From the NCBI GenBank assembly GCA_005406025.1, contig BGZK01000018.1, positions 682,001-746,000 on the forward strand: 64,000 nucleotides of DNA, in the 5' to 3' direction. The number at the start of each line of letters is the position of its first letter. The first letter of the stretch is position 1. The notes below the pieces were generated by a model. That model did no database searches and was not told where the DNA came from. It was given only the letters and a program-made list of their open reading frames with translations. Shown here one piece after another: positions 45,363-55,946 of this stretch. The stretch comes from Eumeta japonica. Its lineage: Eukaryota > Arthropoda > Insecta > Lepidoptera > Psychidae. A program made the translations under genes and the position numbers.

Positions 45363-46799
45363 TTGATATTTACAATATTATATGTTTTTTATTAATTAAA
45401 ATAATAATTAAATTAATTATTTAGGCTGACTAGACGTATTAATGAACTATAAGCCATCAAAAAATTTATGCCATCTCTTTCTTGCAAAACGGAGTTTAGC
45501 ATTTTATGGCGATTGTTTACTGTCGTACAATTTTCTCTGTCTAGCTGATCATTTCGGAAAGTCGTCACTCGGGTATTTTTATGACTACAAAAATACCGTT
45601 TCACCACACTCTTACCCTATTAAAAAAGCATTAAATACAGTAAATAAGTGAAAAAAAAATGAAAAGATTTGGCTTTCCCAATTTTTCCAGAGATTACGCT
45701 GCGGTCGATTGTACTGCCCCCACCACATATACATATCGCATCTAGCGAATAATGGAACAAAATATTCTGCCTATTTCTTTACCTGGCATGTAATAGACGT
45801 AATAGTACGAAATTTTGCTACAGTTTTCTATTCCAATTGTTACATAAAAATTTACGGGTAGAAAAAAAAATGAACAAGAGTTTGTCGTATTGGTTCGAAT
45901 TGTCTTTGCTCTGCAATCGTAGCGTAATTTTAATGACGATAAACAAAACTTGAGAAGAGCATAAAATAAAGCTCAATCAATCCATAACTTACTTTTTATA
46001 AAAGACACCCATCTTACAATAGGACGTCATTATGCCAATATGATGAAATAAAGAACAGCTTTAATTTGATGTTTCTGTAATTCAAAAAATATTTTTATCA
46101 AATAATTCTCGTTTAAAATATCACTTATTTTTGGAATAACATATTATTTAAAATATAATAAATTAACCTAGCCTTGATTAAATAATGCACGAGTGCATCA
46201 TGATGCTAGTCGGGTCCGTTTAGTTACATCGACTCCGCGGCTACGATTTCGATGCATAGTTCCTCTGTATCGGATTTAATGCTATCAACAGCATTTGCAT
46301 GACACAGAGCCATGTTGTAGCCGTGCTGTTACGTGATAGTCAATAATATGCAAGCCGGATCATTGTCGTGTTGATCAATTCTGGCTGTGATTGTTTAACA
46401 GAGCTAGCTGATGAAACACGGCGTTGCTAAAGCTTTTAAAATTTGCTTTGTGGTAAAATTTAAGATAGATAACTTTCGATATTTCCAAATTGTCGATGGA
46501 AAAGCATAAATGAATACGATTCGTTTAAAGAACTATAGTGTCTATCTATTTACAAATTAGCTATGGTCTTTCTGTTTCAAATAAAGATAGTTATCTAGTA
46601 CTATACAAAATCCAAATGTTTTCCGATTGATAAGTTTTCTATTATGGTATAAATAATTTTACCAAACAATGTAACGTTTTGTACTCAGGTGGTTGTGCAT
46701 GTGATCAAATCAAACTATATATTTTACTTATAAATTGAGCGGTATACAAACACATCAAATTAAAATAATGTGTGCACGGTTATGACAATATTGTTTTTA
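45363..46799. other. Spacer with possible regulatory patch
   Basis: No gene seen. A less AT-rich patch at 46200-46430 carries a POU octamer ATTTGCAT (46293-46300) and GATCAATTCTGG-type words; possible enhancer. The 45413-45651 frames on both strands have no domain. Confidence 0.4.
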
Positions 46800-47045
46800 A
46801 TACCATCGACAGGTAATTAGATCAAGGTCAGAATTGGAAACAGGACTAAAACATGAACCAAGATCGGGATCTTTATGGGAAAATATTAGAACTGTGACCA
46901 AGAGCGGAACCGGGGTTGTCACCACAATTGAGAGGGGGGTCGTAAGCAGGAGGGCTAAGAGCAGCATTATGTTAACGGCAGGATCTACATGAAAGATGCA
47001 GCCAGCGAAGCTAAAAAAAAGTACAACAAAGTACAAAGGGATACA
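46800..47045 (+). repeat. Cryptic GATCGG-type repeat, copy 6
   Basis: GATCAAGGTCAGAATTGG, CCAAGATCGGGATCTT, ACCAAGAGCGGAACCGGGG, then the shared right flank ATGAAAGATGCAGCCAGCGA. The 79-codon minus frame is a by-product. Confidence 0.55.
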
Positions 47046-47524
47046 CTGTCCATTTAGTTGTATGTTTACTTATGCTGAAATCGCCATTCAGTATACAATG
47101 ACTCATTTTAAATTTGAGTATGATACAAACTAATTTCATTTCAGCTGTATGTATTTACGCAGTTTCATTAATATGGAAGAACATTATTTATCGACAATAT
47201 ACTTCATTTTTTATGAAAATTATTTGAATAATTATTTGAAAAAAAAATATATAAATAAGTCGTTAAGAGTTTTTTGTAATAATATGGTATAAAATAATAA
47301 GTTTTTGATTGCCGATATTATTAAATTTGTGATAAACTAACGCAAAAGATAATATTAATAATTTTGTTATTAAAATTAAAAGGTGTGCTACAAAGTAATT
47401 AAGGCATTTCTCTTATATATGCCTAACATTTTCTATTTCAAATTTTAATAATTGATTAACATGCCCGAAAGGGCGCTTTATATTTTTTCATGTTTAGATT
47501 AATTCACAGTTTTTTTATTATGTG

Positions 47525-48043
47525 TTTTTAACCGACTTCAAAAAAAAAGGAAGTGGTTCTCAATTTTGTTACATTTTTTTTATGTTACTTTAGAACATAA
47601 AATATCCGTCATTTATTAACCGATTTAGAATTTTTTTCTTTATTTGAAAGGATAGACTAATTTTTTCCAAAATCTATTTCTAATGAGGTTCATTAGCAAT
47701 TGATGAACATCTTCAAATATTTCCGTAATGAGAGTTAAGACAAGCATGTGATTTTAGATAATATCATTTTATGACGTGGAACTGATGAAAAAGGTCGCTG
47801 ATGGTCACTGAAACTCCTCAATAATAACTATTTCACGGATGGCGATAAAATATTTCGATTAAGCTAGTTAATCATAACAGAGCAAACTTAGAATAAATTA
47901 TTCTAACGAAAACCGTACCATAGCACTGATCTGATGATGAAGCCAGAAGGTAGGCACCGGCACTTCATAATAAAATATTGTATATCAGCCGAGTTAGGGC
48001 TCATTGGAATTGTCATGAAATGCGTGCTGACTTTAAATGATTT
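47525..48043 (+). repeat. ACCGACTTCAAAAA repeat, copy 1
   Basis: Starts TTTTTAACCGACTTCAAAAA with GGAAGTGGTTCTCAAT. It later contains ATCTGATGATGAAGCCAGAA and GGAACTGATGAAAAAGGTCG. It is directly followed by a second copy at 48044. The ACCGACTTCAAAAAAGGAGG start is, from memory, very common in Lepidoptera. Confidence 0.6.
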
Positions 48044-48815
48044 TAACCGACTTTAAAAAAGGAGGAGGTTCTATGTTCGTCCGTATGTATTTATAATTTC
48101 GTCAATTATTGACCGATTTCGAAAATATTTTTTAAGCTATTGCATAGCTTCTATCGCGGGCCTTGAGCGTGGAGACCGAATCCACAAATTCCGTAACGAT
48201 AATAACCTAACACCCCCACTCCGACCGGCACAGCGGTCATACTTTTTACTTTTGCCATTTATCGATGAATAACAGAACTTTTAATGACTTTTTTGAAATA
48301 TCACGCTTGTCTCTTTAGTTCAGCAACTCGCCTCTAGGTGGAATTGGTTGTATCGGCGTTACTGCGCATGCGTAATCTCCCTCTTTGCCCCGCAATTTGG
48401 TGACTCATGCCTGCTTAGAGTTTCGGCGTTAGGGCTAATAAAATACTGCATAAATAAAATAAATAAATAATTATAATTGCATAATTTGATAAAAAATACT
48501 ATGCAATAGCTTTACCGCGGCAGTCCCTGAGTGCCACACGTGTTTTTTTTTTATTTATAAAAGTATACTCTCGAGATTTTCCTTTCAAGTTAGGATATGA
48601 TGATGATATTCCAAGGAAATCGAGGGATATCCTCAAATATTATAGGCATGTATACTCGTAGCGTGTTCTTTTTTAATTATTTAAGTTTTTGCGTCTGGTG
48701 GTTATCATGTCAAGCTGCTGAAGTGATGATATAAGCTACAGCATTCTTTAATAGTTAGAAAGTAGGGAATGATATCTACTGCGATTTGTCATCAAAAATG
48801 ACTCTTCAACAAGTC
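48044..48815 (+). repeat. ACCGACTTCAAAAA repeat, copy 2, with insertion
   Basis: Starts TTTTAACCGACTTTAAAAAA with GGAGGAGGTTCTATG. The 3' part at 48540-48815 (AAATCGAGGGATATCCTCAA, TATTATAGGCATGTATA, GCGTCTGGTGGTTATCATG) is typical of the same family. Between them sits a different segment at 48134-48512 (next entry). Confidence 0.55.
48134..48512. repeat. ~380-bp segment with 14-bp inverted ends
   Basis: AAGCTATTGCATAG at 48134-48147 and its exact complement CTATGCAATAGCTT at 48499-48512. Next to each is a similar word (CTTCTATCGCGGGCC after the left, CTTTACCGCGGCAG at the right), so direct repeats are also present. The inside has a GC-rich patch and TACTGCGCATGCGTAATC. Either an insertion into, or a rearranged part of, the surrounding repeat. 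Confidence 0.5.
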
Positions 48816-49283
48816 TGGAATACACAGAAATAAATTTAATTTCTTATTAATATACCTATATATTTCCATTCTTTATACATTTTACAACTTGACAATCTGA
48901 GCAGGAACACATCAGAAATCTTCAGCGATAACAGTAGAAACAGGATGAATTAATTTATTGTGGGAGTGAACGAAAATGTGATCTGCGTAATTTGTAGAAC
49001 TTTTATATTATAAAGAATAAGAATAATTTATATAGTTTGTACAAGAATCATTTATCAGTTGCAGTCTAACTAACAACAAATACCCTGGAATTATTACCAA
49101 TGGAAAATTAATTTGGGACAGGAACTGCTTTTTCGCTTACTCACTACAAAAGTAAAAGATATGCCTGGTCAATTTTATTAACTATGGCTTAATCCATATG
49201 CAAAATAGCTAAATAAATTATAATGTTATAATTATTCGATTATCAAAAAATGCAAAATAAAATAAACCGCCTTTAAAAGTTAT
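48816..49283. other. AT-rich spacer, no gene seen
   Basis: No supported feature. Confidence 0.5.
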
Positions 49284-49512
49284 TTAAATATTTTTAACAG
49301 ACTTCAAAAACAACTTATTAGCTGTTTTTGGAGTCGGTTCGAGCTAAAGCAGGGCAAAAGACCATATAAAATAAAAATATAAAACATTAAATGTTAAGTC
49401 AAAAAGAGATCCTTTCCTAAGGAGAGATAACTATATCTGATTATCTTTGGCTGGAACCGGCTTAAAAGCAATTAATTAGTTGTTTTTGAAGTTTGTTTAA
49501 AAATATATTTAA
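49284..49512. mobile_element. 229-bp inverted-repeat element (MITE) with TTAA edges
   Basis: Left arm ATATTTTTAACAGACTTCAA, then AAACAAC and TTTTTGGAGTCGGTTC. The right arm is its approximate reverse complement (GGAACCGGCTTAAAAGC, then GTTGTTTTTGAAGTTTG), about 60 nt per arm. TTAA occurs at both edges (49284-49287 and 49509-49512), which could be a TTAA target duplication or chance in this AT-rich DNA. No coding capacity. Confidence 0.6.
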
Positions 49513-50899
49513 ATAGGTTTTCTGAATCCGGTTTTATTTTTTTATTTAAAATTGATTTTGTCGCTAATGCTAATCACAATAACTTAAACTACACTGTAAC
49601 TTCGTTGCTTTGTACTTCATGTTATTGTTATCACTGACATATGATTATTACTTTCTTGTATCGTCAAAAAATTCGTATATAAAACATAAAACCTAAATAA
49701 AGTTGTGTCTTTCGCAATGAAGTTTGGACATCTCGTAGTTTTTAATAATTTCCACTCGTTTTTTTATTAAAAACGCAGTGTCATTTCACTCTATATGCAT
49801 CTGTATAGAGAGGACTTAGAAATTTACGTAATAGACCACGTGACTACAAAAGGCCCTTAATTATAAATATTGAGTTACTTCATTAGTGACGCTGCAATCT
49901 TCTTTGATTATATTAACTTTGGTTAATTGCAATTGTGTTAGGTTATACAAACGTATATAATTTTTTTTATATCCTATAGCTTCATAGAAGCTACTGCTGT
50001 ATAAATTTTTTATTTAGTAAGATCTTAATGAATGACAAATATCTAAATTTGTCTGTACGCAGAGAGAAAGAGACTACGCGGTACATTGATGGGACTTAAA
50101 ATTATTTTCATAATACTATATGCTTAAATATATTCTTTTTGTATATTTTATTCTAGCAGTGTATTTAAAATAAAAGCAATTTTATTCGCGTGTGGTCATA
50201 CTACATTATTTTTCACGTTTTCACGTAATTGAAATATGTTCTTATTAGCAATTTAGGTGTCTCATACAGATTTTTTAAAGCCAAAGAGGTCGCAGCCGAA
50301 GAAGTATCAAAAACAACTTTCAATATCCGACTCATTAAAATAAATATAATCAATGCGCCTATTGCTAGATGTAAGTCCAGAGCTTTATAATGGAAACTAA
50401 TTTTGTGACAAAACTGGTAATATTTCGAATTTCTTAATAGGCAACATAAAAATCAACCGTTTTTAATTGATTTCAAATATGTATACGATTTGAGAGAAAT
50501 CACAGGCTTGCAACAAAAACCAAAACTGAAATTGGTCCATAACGTCTATGGGACCAATGGGGCCTTTATAATATAAAATTTCAGTTTCACGTATACTCTG
50601 TGTTACAACCAATTGACAACATTTCTTCGCGAAACAATCTATTTATTCTTTACTAATGAATAATGAACTAAATACTTTTGTTCTATAGATGATACAAATA
50701 ACGTCACTGATGATACCTTTTACAATAAACAAACCTTTATTTTTTTGAACATGAATATTTGGTATATTACAAAAAAGAAAAACACGTGAACCTTAAATTT
50801 CTTTGTACGTGCGGAAAACAAAAAAAATATTAAAAAAAAATAATTAAATTTTGGCAATTTATTTATTAGTCGACACCTCTATGTTCTCTGCACGAACAG
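49513..50899. other. AT-rich spacer, no gene seen
   Basis: No supported gene. A palindrome-like ACGTCTATGGGACC pair lies near 50540. Poly-A/T rich throughout. Confidence 0.5.
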
Positions 50900-51075
50900 C
50901 ATAATTTTTATGATTTATTCTACCGCCCGTCCCTGAGAATAATTTTTATGGTTTGTACTACCGCCCCTTCCCGAGTATATTTTTTTTGCTCGAAGCAAAA
51001 CTCTATCTACCGATGAAAATTGCATTAATATCCGTTTACTACCCACTGAGTTTGCTCTTGTGATGTTCAGCCTAG
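50900..51075 (+). repeat. Two minisatellite units plus element flank
   Basis: Two diverged copies of the 38-bp unit of the 52.4 kb array (TACCGCCCGTCCCTGAGAAT, TACCGCCCCTTCCCGAGTAT). They are followed by CTACCGATGAAAATTGCATT and AATATCCGTTTACTACC, which also follows the large array. So both loci are copies of one element that differ in unit number. The flank resembles a non-LTR retroelement 3' region. Confidence 0.75.
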
Positions 51076-51380
51076 TTCGGTGTCGACGTGTAACTTTTAG
51101 GTGGTTTATAGTTTAGGAGATTGGGCATTTACAGGGTTTCACTGCCCTCCTTTGAATGTAGAGATACAATTTCAAATCTACTCAACTTGTCTACGAGGTT
51201 TACCGAAACTATTGAGTTACAATAATGTAAAAATGTAGAACATGGTTGTGTACAATAAACTATCAATGTTAAGGCAATATTCTATTTCGTTAAAGCACTA
51301 GTGTTTTCGGCTTCGGAATAACAATACAAGCACTTCGTAATAAAAATTATTTATTTTATTGCTTTAAGTGAGCAATTCGT

Positions 51381-51381
51381 G

Positions 51382-51461
<80 letters not shown>

Positions 51462-51462
51462 C
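51381..51462. repeat. 82-nt AT palindrome
   Basis: GTATAAAT, a long (AT)n core, and ATTTATAC. The non-AT-dinucleotide ends are complementary, so the whole tract is one palindrome able to form a cruciform. Confidence 0.9.
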
Positions 51463-51479
51463 GGTGTATCTGTACATTG

Positions 51480-51715
51480 AAGGTATGTACGAGAAATAAT
51501 AAAGAGAATAGGGGACGCTAAGAGAATTTTTAATTTTTAGTCTGTCTGTTCGTCTGTTTGTGCATAGCTCTGAAATCGCTAATAAGGTTCTAATTCAGTT
51601 TTCACGGGTAGATAGAACTTAGTACAATATATAAGCTTTATTTTTATTTAAATCAGATGTTAGAAAAAAATTCCTCTGAACAGGGGGAGTTGGTGGTTCT
51701 ATAATACACTAAAAT
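51480..51715 (+). repeat. Decayed retroelement 3' region
   Basis: TAGTCTGTCTGTTCGTCTG, GCTCTGAAATCGCTAATAAG and CAGTTTTCACGGGTAGATAG resemble the conserved tail of common lepidopteran non-autonomous or RTE-like elements. A similar run occurs at 59.76-59.90 kb. Confidence 0.45.
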
Positions 51716-51764
51716 TCTTCCGCACATGGCAAGCTATATTATCCCAGACTATTTAGTTCATATT

Positions 51765-52050
51765 TTATTTTGATACTGACATTTGGCCTTCATACAAATT
51801 GGAAATGTAAGGGGTATCGGAATTGAAAGTGGGACGGGAAGCAAAATTGAGAGCCAGCGGCGGGACTGGGTCAAAACCGAGCGTTAAATCGGAATTAGAA
51901 TTAAGATCGTGACCGGGATCAAAATCAAGAACAGTGTCAGAACCAAAATTGAAGCGGTAACGAAATCGAGATTGAAGGCAAGGTCTTTCCACATAAAAAA
52001 TAAGGAACACTTTCTATGTCCAAGCGGACAAAGTCACAAGTAGTAAGCTA
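51765..52050 (+). repeat. Cryptic GATCGG-type repeat, copy 7
   Basis: ATACTGACATTTGGCC lead-in, then GGGTATCGGAATTGAAAGTG, AAATCGGAATTAGAATTAAG, ATCGTGACCGGGATCAAAAT and the right flank TTTCCACATAAAAAATAAGG. The 81-codon minus frame is Asp/Asn/Ser-rich and repetitive, as expected from the composition. Confidence 0.6.
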
Positions 52051-52350
52051 CTACAAAATAATTGAGATTTACAAAAGAAGAATAACTAAGAACTTAACCC
52101 CTAAGTGTACAGAAGACAAAATGTTAGATGCAATACGAAGGCACCATCAACGGCTGTGATGCTACACTGGCATTATGAAAATGAATGTATGTACATATAT
52201 TTTTACAAATACATAAAATTGCATATTCATTTATTTATTTGCGTCAATTTATACCAAACTAGGACAAATGCGGTATGAAAATAAAATATAGGCTATCCTA
52301 AAAATACACTATTAGTCTGGGATAGTGTATTTTTGTATGTGTAAAAGGTT

Positions 52351-52912
52351 TTTTATGGATTATACTACTGCCCGTCGTCCACGAGCATAATTTTTATGGT
52401 TTACACTACCGCCCGTCCCCGAGCATAGTTTTTGTGGTTTGTACTACCGCCCGTCCCCGAGCATAGTTTTTATGGTTTGTACTACTGCCCGTCGTCCCCG
52501 AGCATAATTTTTATGGTTTATACTACCGCCCGTCCCCGAGCATAATTTTTTTGGTTTATACTACCGCCCGTCCTCGAGCATAATTTTTATGGTTTATACT
52601 ACTCCCCGTCCCCGAGCATAATTTTTATGATTTATACTACCGTCCGTTCCCGAGCATAATTTTTATGGTTTATACTACCGCCCGTCTCCGAGCATACTTT
52701 TTATGGTTTATACTAGCGTGCGTGCCCGAGCATAATTTTTTTGGTTATACTACCGTCCGTCTCCGAGCATAATTTTTATGGTTTATACTACCGCCCGTTC
52801 CCGAGCATAATTTTTATGGTTTATACTACCGCCCGTCCCCGAGCATAATTTTTATAGTTTATATTACCTTCCGCCCCCGAGAATAATTTTTATGGTTTGT
52901 ACTCTACCTACC
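52351..52912 (+). repeat. Minisatellite, ~14 copies of a ~38-bp unit
   Basis: Unit: ATAATTTTTATGGTTTATAC followed by TACCGCCCGTCCCCGAGC. About 14 head-to-tail copies from 52351 to 52912, most 38 bp. The first and fourth carry CCGTCGTCC, a 3-bp insertion, and one is 37 bp. Units differ at a few positions each, so it is not freshly expanded. The array is followed by the same flank as at 50.99 kb, then ATGTGCGCGAACAGACAGAC. No spacers between repeats, so it is not a CRISPR array. Confidence 0.95.
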
Positions 52913-54178
52913 GATGAAAATTGCATTAATATCCGTTTATTACTCAGTAATAAACGAATGATGTGCGCGAACAGACAGACAGCCCAAAGTTTAAAACTCG
53001 TTGTATTCTCTTAGATTACCTTCTCTTACTGTCAGCCCTCCATAGATATCTTCAATATTTAGAGACACTGGGTCTTACTGTTTTATTACATGTATATATA
53101 AATAACTTAACTTTGCGCTAAATATGCAAATCTGGTTAAACTGTAGGCGAACTTTATTATTAGTATAATATCCTGACACTAGAGTAAAGGACTCTATCAG
53201 TGTTTAATTGAGCATTTAGCTTGTTAGAACTACAGCTGCGAGGGAAATATCAAATGTAGCTATCATACATGACATTATGTTAAAGGCATGACGCATTTGC
53301 ATACCAAAATCTCTCCGCGGATAACGTGTCGAAATGTAATATCCACATGGCGTGACTGATAAAGCTACAATATAAATAAATATGGTTCGGTCGCAGTAAA
53401 CTAATATTGTTCTTAAAGAAAGAGAAGAAAAGGGATTGACAGTTAAATGGTCCGTTTCAGGAACGAAGATAAGTGTAAGTCGAGAAAGTGTCACGTTTTC
53501 TATTTTCTTTTATCGGGTCTGTCAACAAGTTGCGGTCGTATAGTGGCAACTCTGATGTGACACCTTCCTCTCTGCACCTCGATGTATGTTATTTATGATG
53601 AGAAATAACGAATAATTAGGACGGTGTAGCGGAATGCTATCGGGGTTGCCACTGTGTAATCCAAGTTTGTGCATATACGTATTGTCATAAAAGAAAAATG
53701 GAAACCGTTACGAAAGGCACTGATATTATTGAAAAATTTCAGCATTTCTCGTTGTATAAACTGAAACGCTGTTTTGTTCTGTATGAAGACTCAAACTGGT
53801 AATCACTTCTATATGCATTTTAACTTATTCACCCAGCTAGAATTGTTAAAATAGCTTGAGTATTATTTTAAGTAATATGTTCTTTTCTTACTTCTAGTGA
53901 TAAAAAAACCCTGATGTTAAAACAACATCTGAATCTGTGTAAATTATTAATTATCCACCCGACCCGCAGTGTACCATTTCAGATGCCTAATTCAAATTCC
54001 TAAAATCTGAAGTAGAAATATCGCGTGAGTGTTTTCATGGAATGATAAAAACGATTATCAACCACTTCTACAGTAATAACATTACTCGAAAACTAAATTT
54101 TATACGTTACGTAATTATATACTTTTAATGCTATTATTCGTTTACTTATATAACATTTTTATATGTACTCGTATTTCT
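52913..54178. other. Spacer, element flank then no gene
   Basis: 52913-52995 is the retroelement-like flank of the array, with a TTATTACTCAGTAATAA palindrome. The 92-codon minus frame at 53216-53494 has no domain. A patch at 53520-53670 is less AT-rich. No gene seen. Confidence 0.45.
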
Positions 54179-54214
54179 AGCTGGTAGCTTAATATATATA
54201 TTATGCTACCAGCT
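54179..54214. repeat. 36-nt near-perfect palindrome
   Basis: AGCTGGTAGC and GCTACCAGCT enclose TTAATATATATATTAT, which is self-complementary except for one T:T pair. The 10-bp GC-containing arms make this a strong hairpin. Confidence 0.7.
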
Positions 54215-54449
54215 GTTACCTGCACATTTCGGTGAACGCAAATTTAAGTTTAGAATTGATTAATTTATGATTTAAAGTACGTCCTTTCCGATTACCGCAT
54301 TTCTAGTACTCATATTTTTTTTTTAAATATCCCATGGCCTATAATAAGATATAAATAATCTGCTTATAAGCAAAATAATATTTAATTTTCTACAGTTTCA
54401 GCGTGACGGAATGACAAATGTTATGATAAATTATCATGTTTATTATAAT

Positions 54450-54495
54450 ACTAGCCGTGCCCCAAAGCTCTGCCCGCTCGCAGTATTGATTCTCT
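54450..54495 (+). repeat. Retroelement/SINE tail fragment
   Basis: TACTAGCCGTGCCCCAAAGC and TCTGCCCGCTCGCAG match the widespread ACTAGCTGTGCCCGCGGCTTCG insect repeat end in diverged form. Confidence 0.5.
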
Positions 54496-55873
54496 CTTGT
54501 AATAATAATGTATATTATGAGGTAAACAAAAATATTATTTTTTATTCAAATGTACATTTAGGTATTCGGTGGATTTTTTTTTCCTAACGTGAAAATATAC
54601 ATATATTTTAATTTTTATCAAGGTCTCGGTATACAAAATTACTGTTTTGTATACTATATTCCTCGTCTTTTTCCCTTCTTCCTCTAAAATTAGCACACGC
54701 TATTGTGAAATTTGTTTAAGTGTTTTAAATCTACAATTAAATAGAACATCAATTTGATACATCTCTTATGGTTTACTCAACGTAAGCTACTTAAGCGCCC
54801 CGAAAGTGTCTTTTCCCCGACTTGATTCACGATTATCGTCACTACTTATTTCGTACGTAATGTATAAAATAAACTACATATATTCTATAATCTGGCCAGG
54901 TAAGTCAGTTAGGAATTTTTAAAAAAAAGCTTATAAATCGGATAAGTGGTTCTGTCGTTAAAGGACAAAACGGACAAAGCGTTTTATAAGACATATAGCA
55001 GATAGAATATAGAAGATCATTTTTTTGTGGTTCTGGAACCAGTTCATTGTTTGTTTGACTGTTTGCGACAGAGGTTTGCGCGATACTATAGTTAACAAGG
55101 AAAATCAAAATCTGGCACAAAAACGAAAGTCGATAACGGTATCTGATATTCATGCATTTCGATTTCACTTATCAAAATTACAATTAAAAATGAAAATTGA
55201 ATTTGAAGGACTACATTACGTGATAGGGTTATATATTTTTGTCTTTGTCCTTTGATTCGGCTGAGACACTTAGACCCCCGAAATGATTCCACGAATGGTT
55301 ATTTTCATGATGGAATGTTAAATTTATGACTAATACCATCAAAAAGAGTTATTACACGGTACTCCTATTCTCGTTTTATCAAACATAATATTCTATTTTT
55401 CACAAATTAATAATAAATTGCATTATAATGCTTTATAATAAAAATGTTTTTAAAAAAACAAAACCGTTTTTAAATTAGCATCTGGATAATTACTTTACCT
55501 AGAGCTCAGATATTGGATTTATTAACAGAACAATGTATTTAAAAAAAAAATGAACTTTCTTTATACTGTTGCCTTAAACACAAATTTAGGGGCAGCTCTA
55601 CTGAATTGCAGCAAATTAATTAATGGGAAAAACCGAGCTAGGAGCCAGACATTTAATTTACGTAAAAATCAATTTCTAGAAATTTTTGTTTATAGTAACG
55701 AAAAGAAAGCATTTTTAATATGTTTATTTGTTGTGTAATGTAATTACATATTTTTCAGTGCAGATAAGTTTATGTTATACTTAACAATGACGCCTTTATT
55801 AAGGTGTCACGATTTGCATATATGTATCAATAGTTTATTTTAAGCATGTATTGTTTAACAGTTGATTCATTCT
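54496..55873. other. AT-rich spacer, no gene seen
   Basis: Frames overlap on both strands at 54905-55292 (87 minus, 76 plus, 66 minus) without domains. They may mark an old mobile element but I cannot place it. Confidence 0.4.
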
Positions 55874-55946
55874 GAGCGGTAGTGCTCGAGTGCTTGAGAG
55901 CGTTGTCTTCTAACCGGAAGGTAGCGGGTTCGAGTTCTGACCACTA
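55874..55946 (+). ncRNA. tRNA-like sequence (pseudo-tRNA or SINE head)
   Basis: A 73-nt cloverleaf-like segment. The acceptor arms GAGCGGT / ACCACTA pair at five of seven positions, and the D arm pairs GCTC with GAGC. The anticodon loop CTTCTAA would give anticodon TCT (Arg) with U33 present. The B box is GGTTCGAGTTC and the T loop TTCGAGT. The anticodon stem is badly mismatched, so it is not a working tRNA. It probably is the pol III promoter head of a SINE, or a decayed tRNA copy. The following ~150 bp shows no clear SINE tail. Confidence 0.5.

Noticed and set aside
52351..52912. CRISPR-like array of direct repeats
   Set aside because: Units are contiguous with no unique spacers, in insect-like DNA, and the same flank occurs at 51 kb. 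It is a minisatellite.
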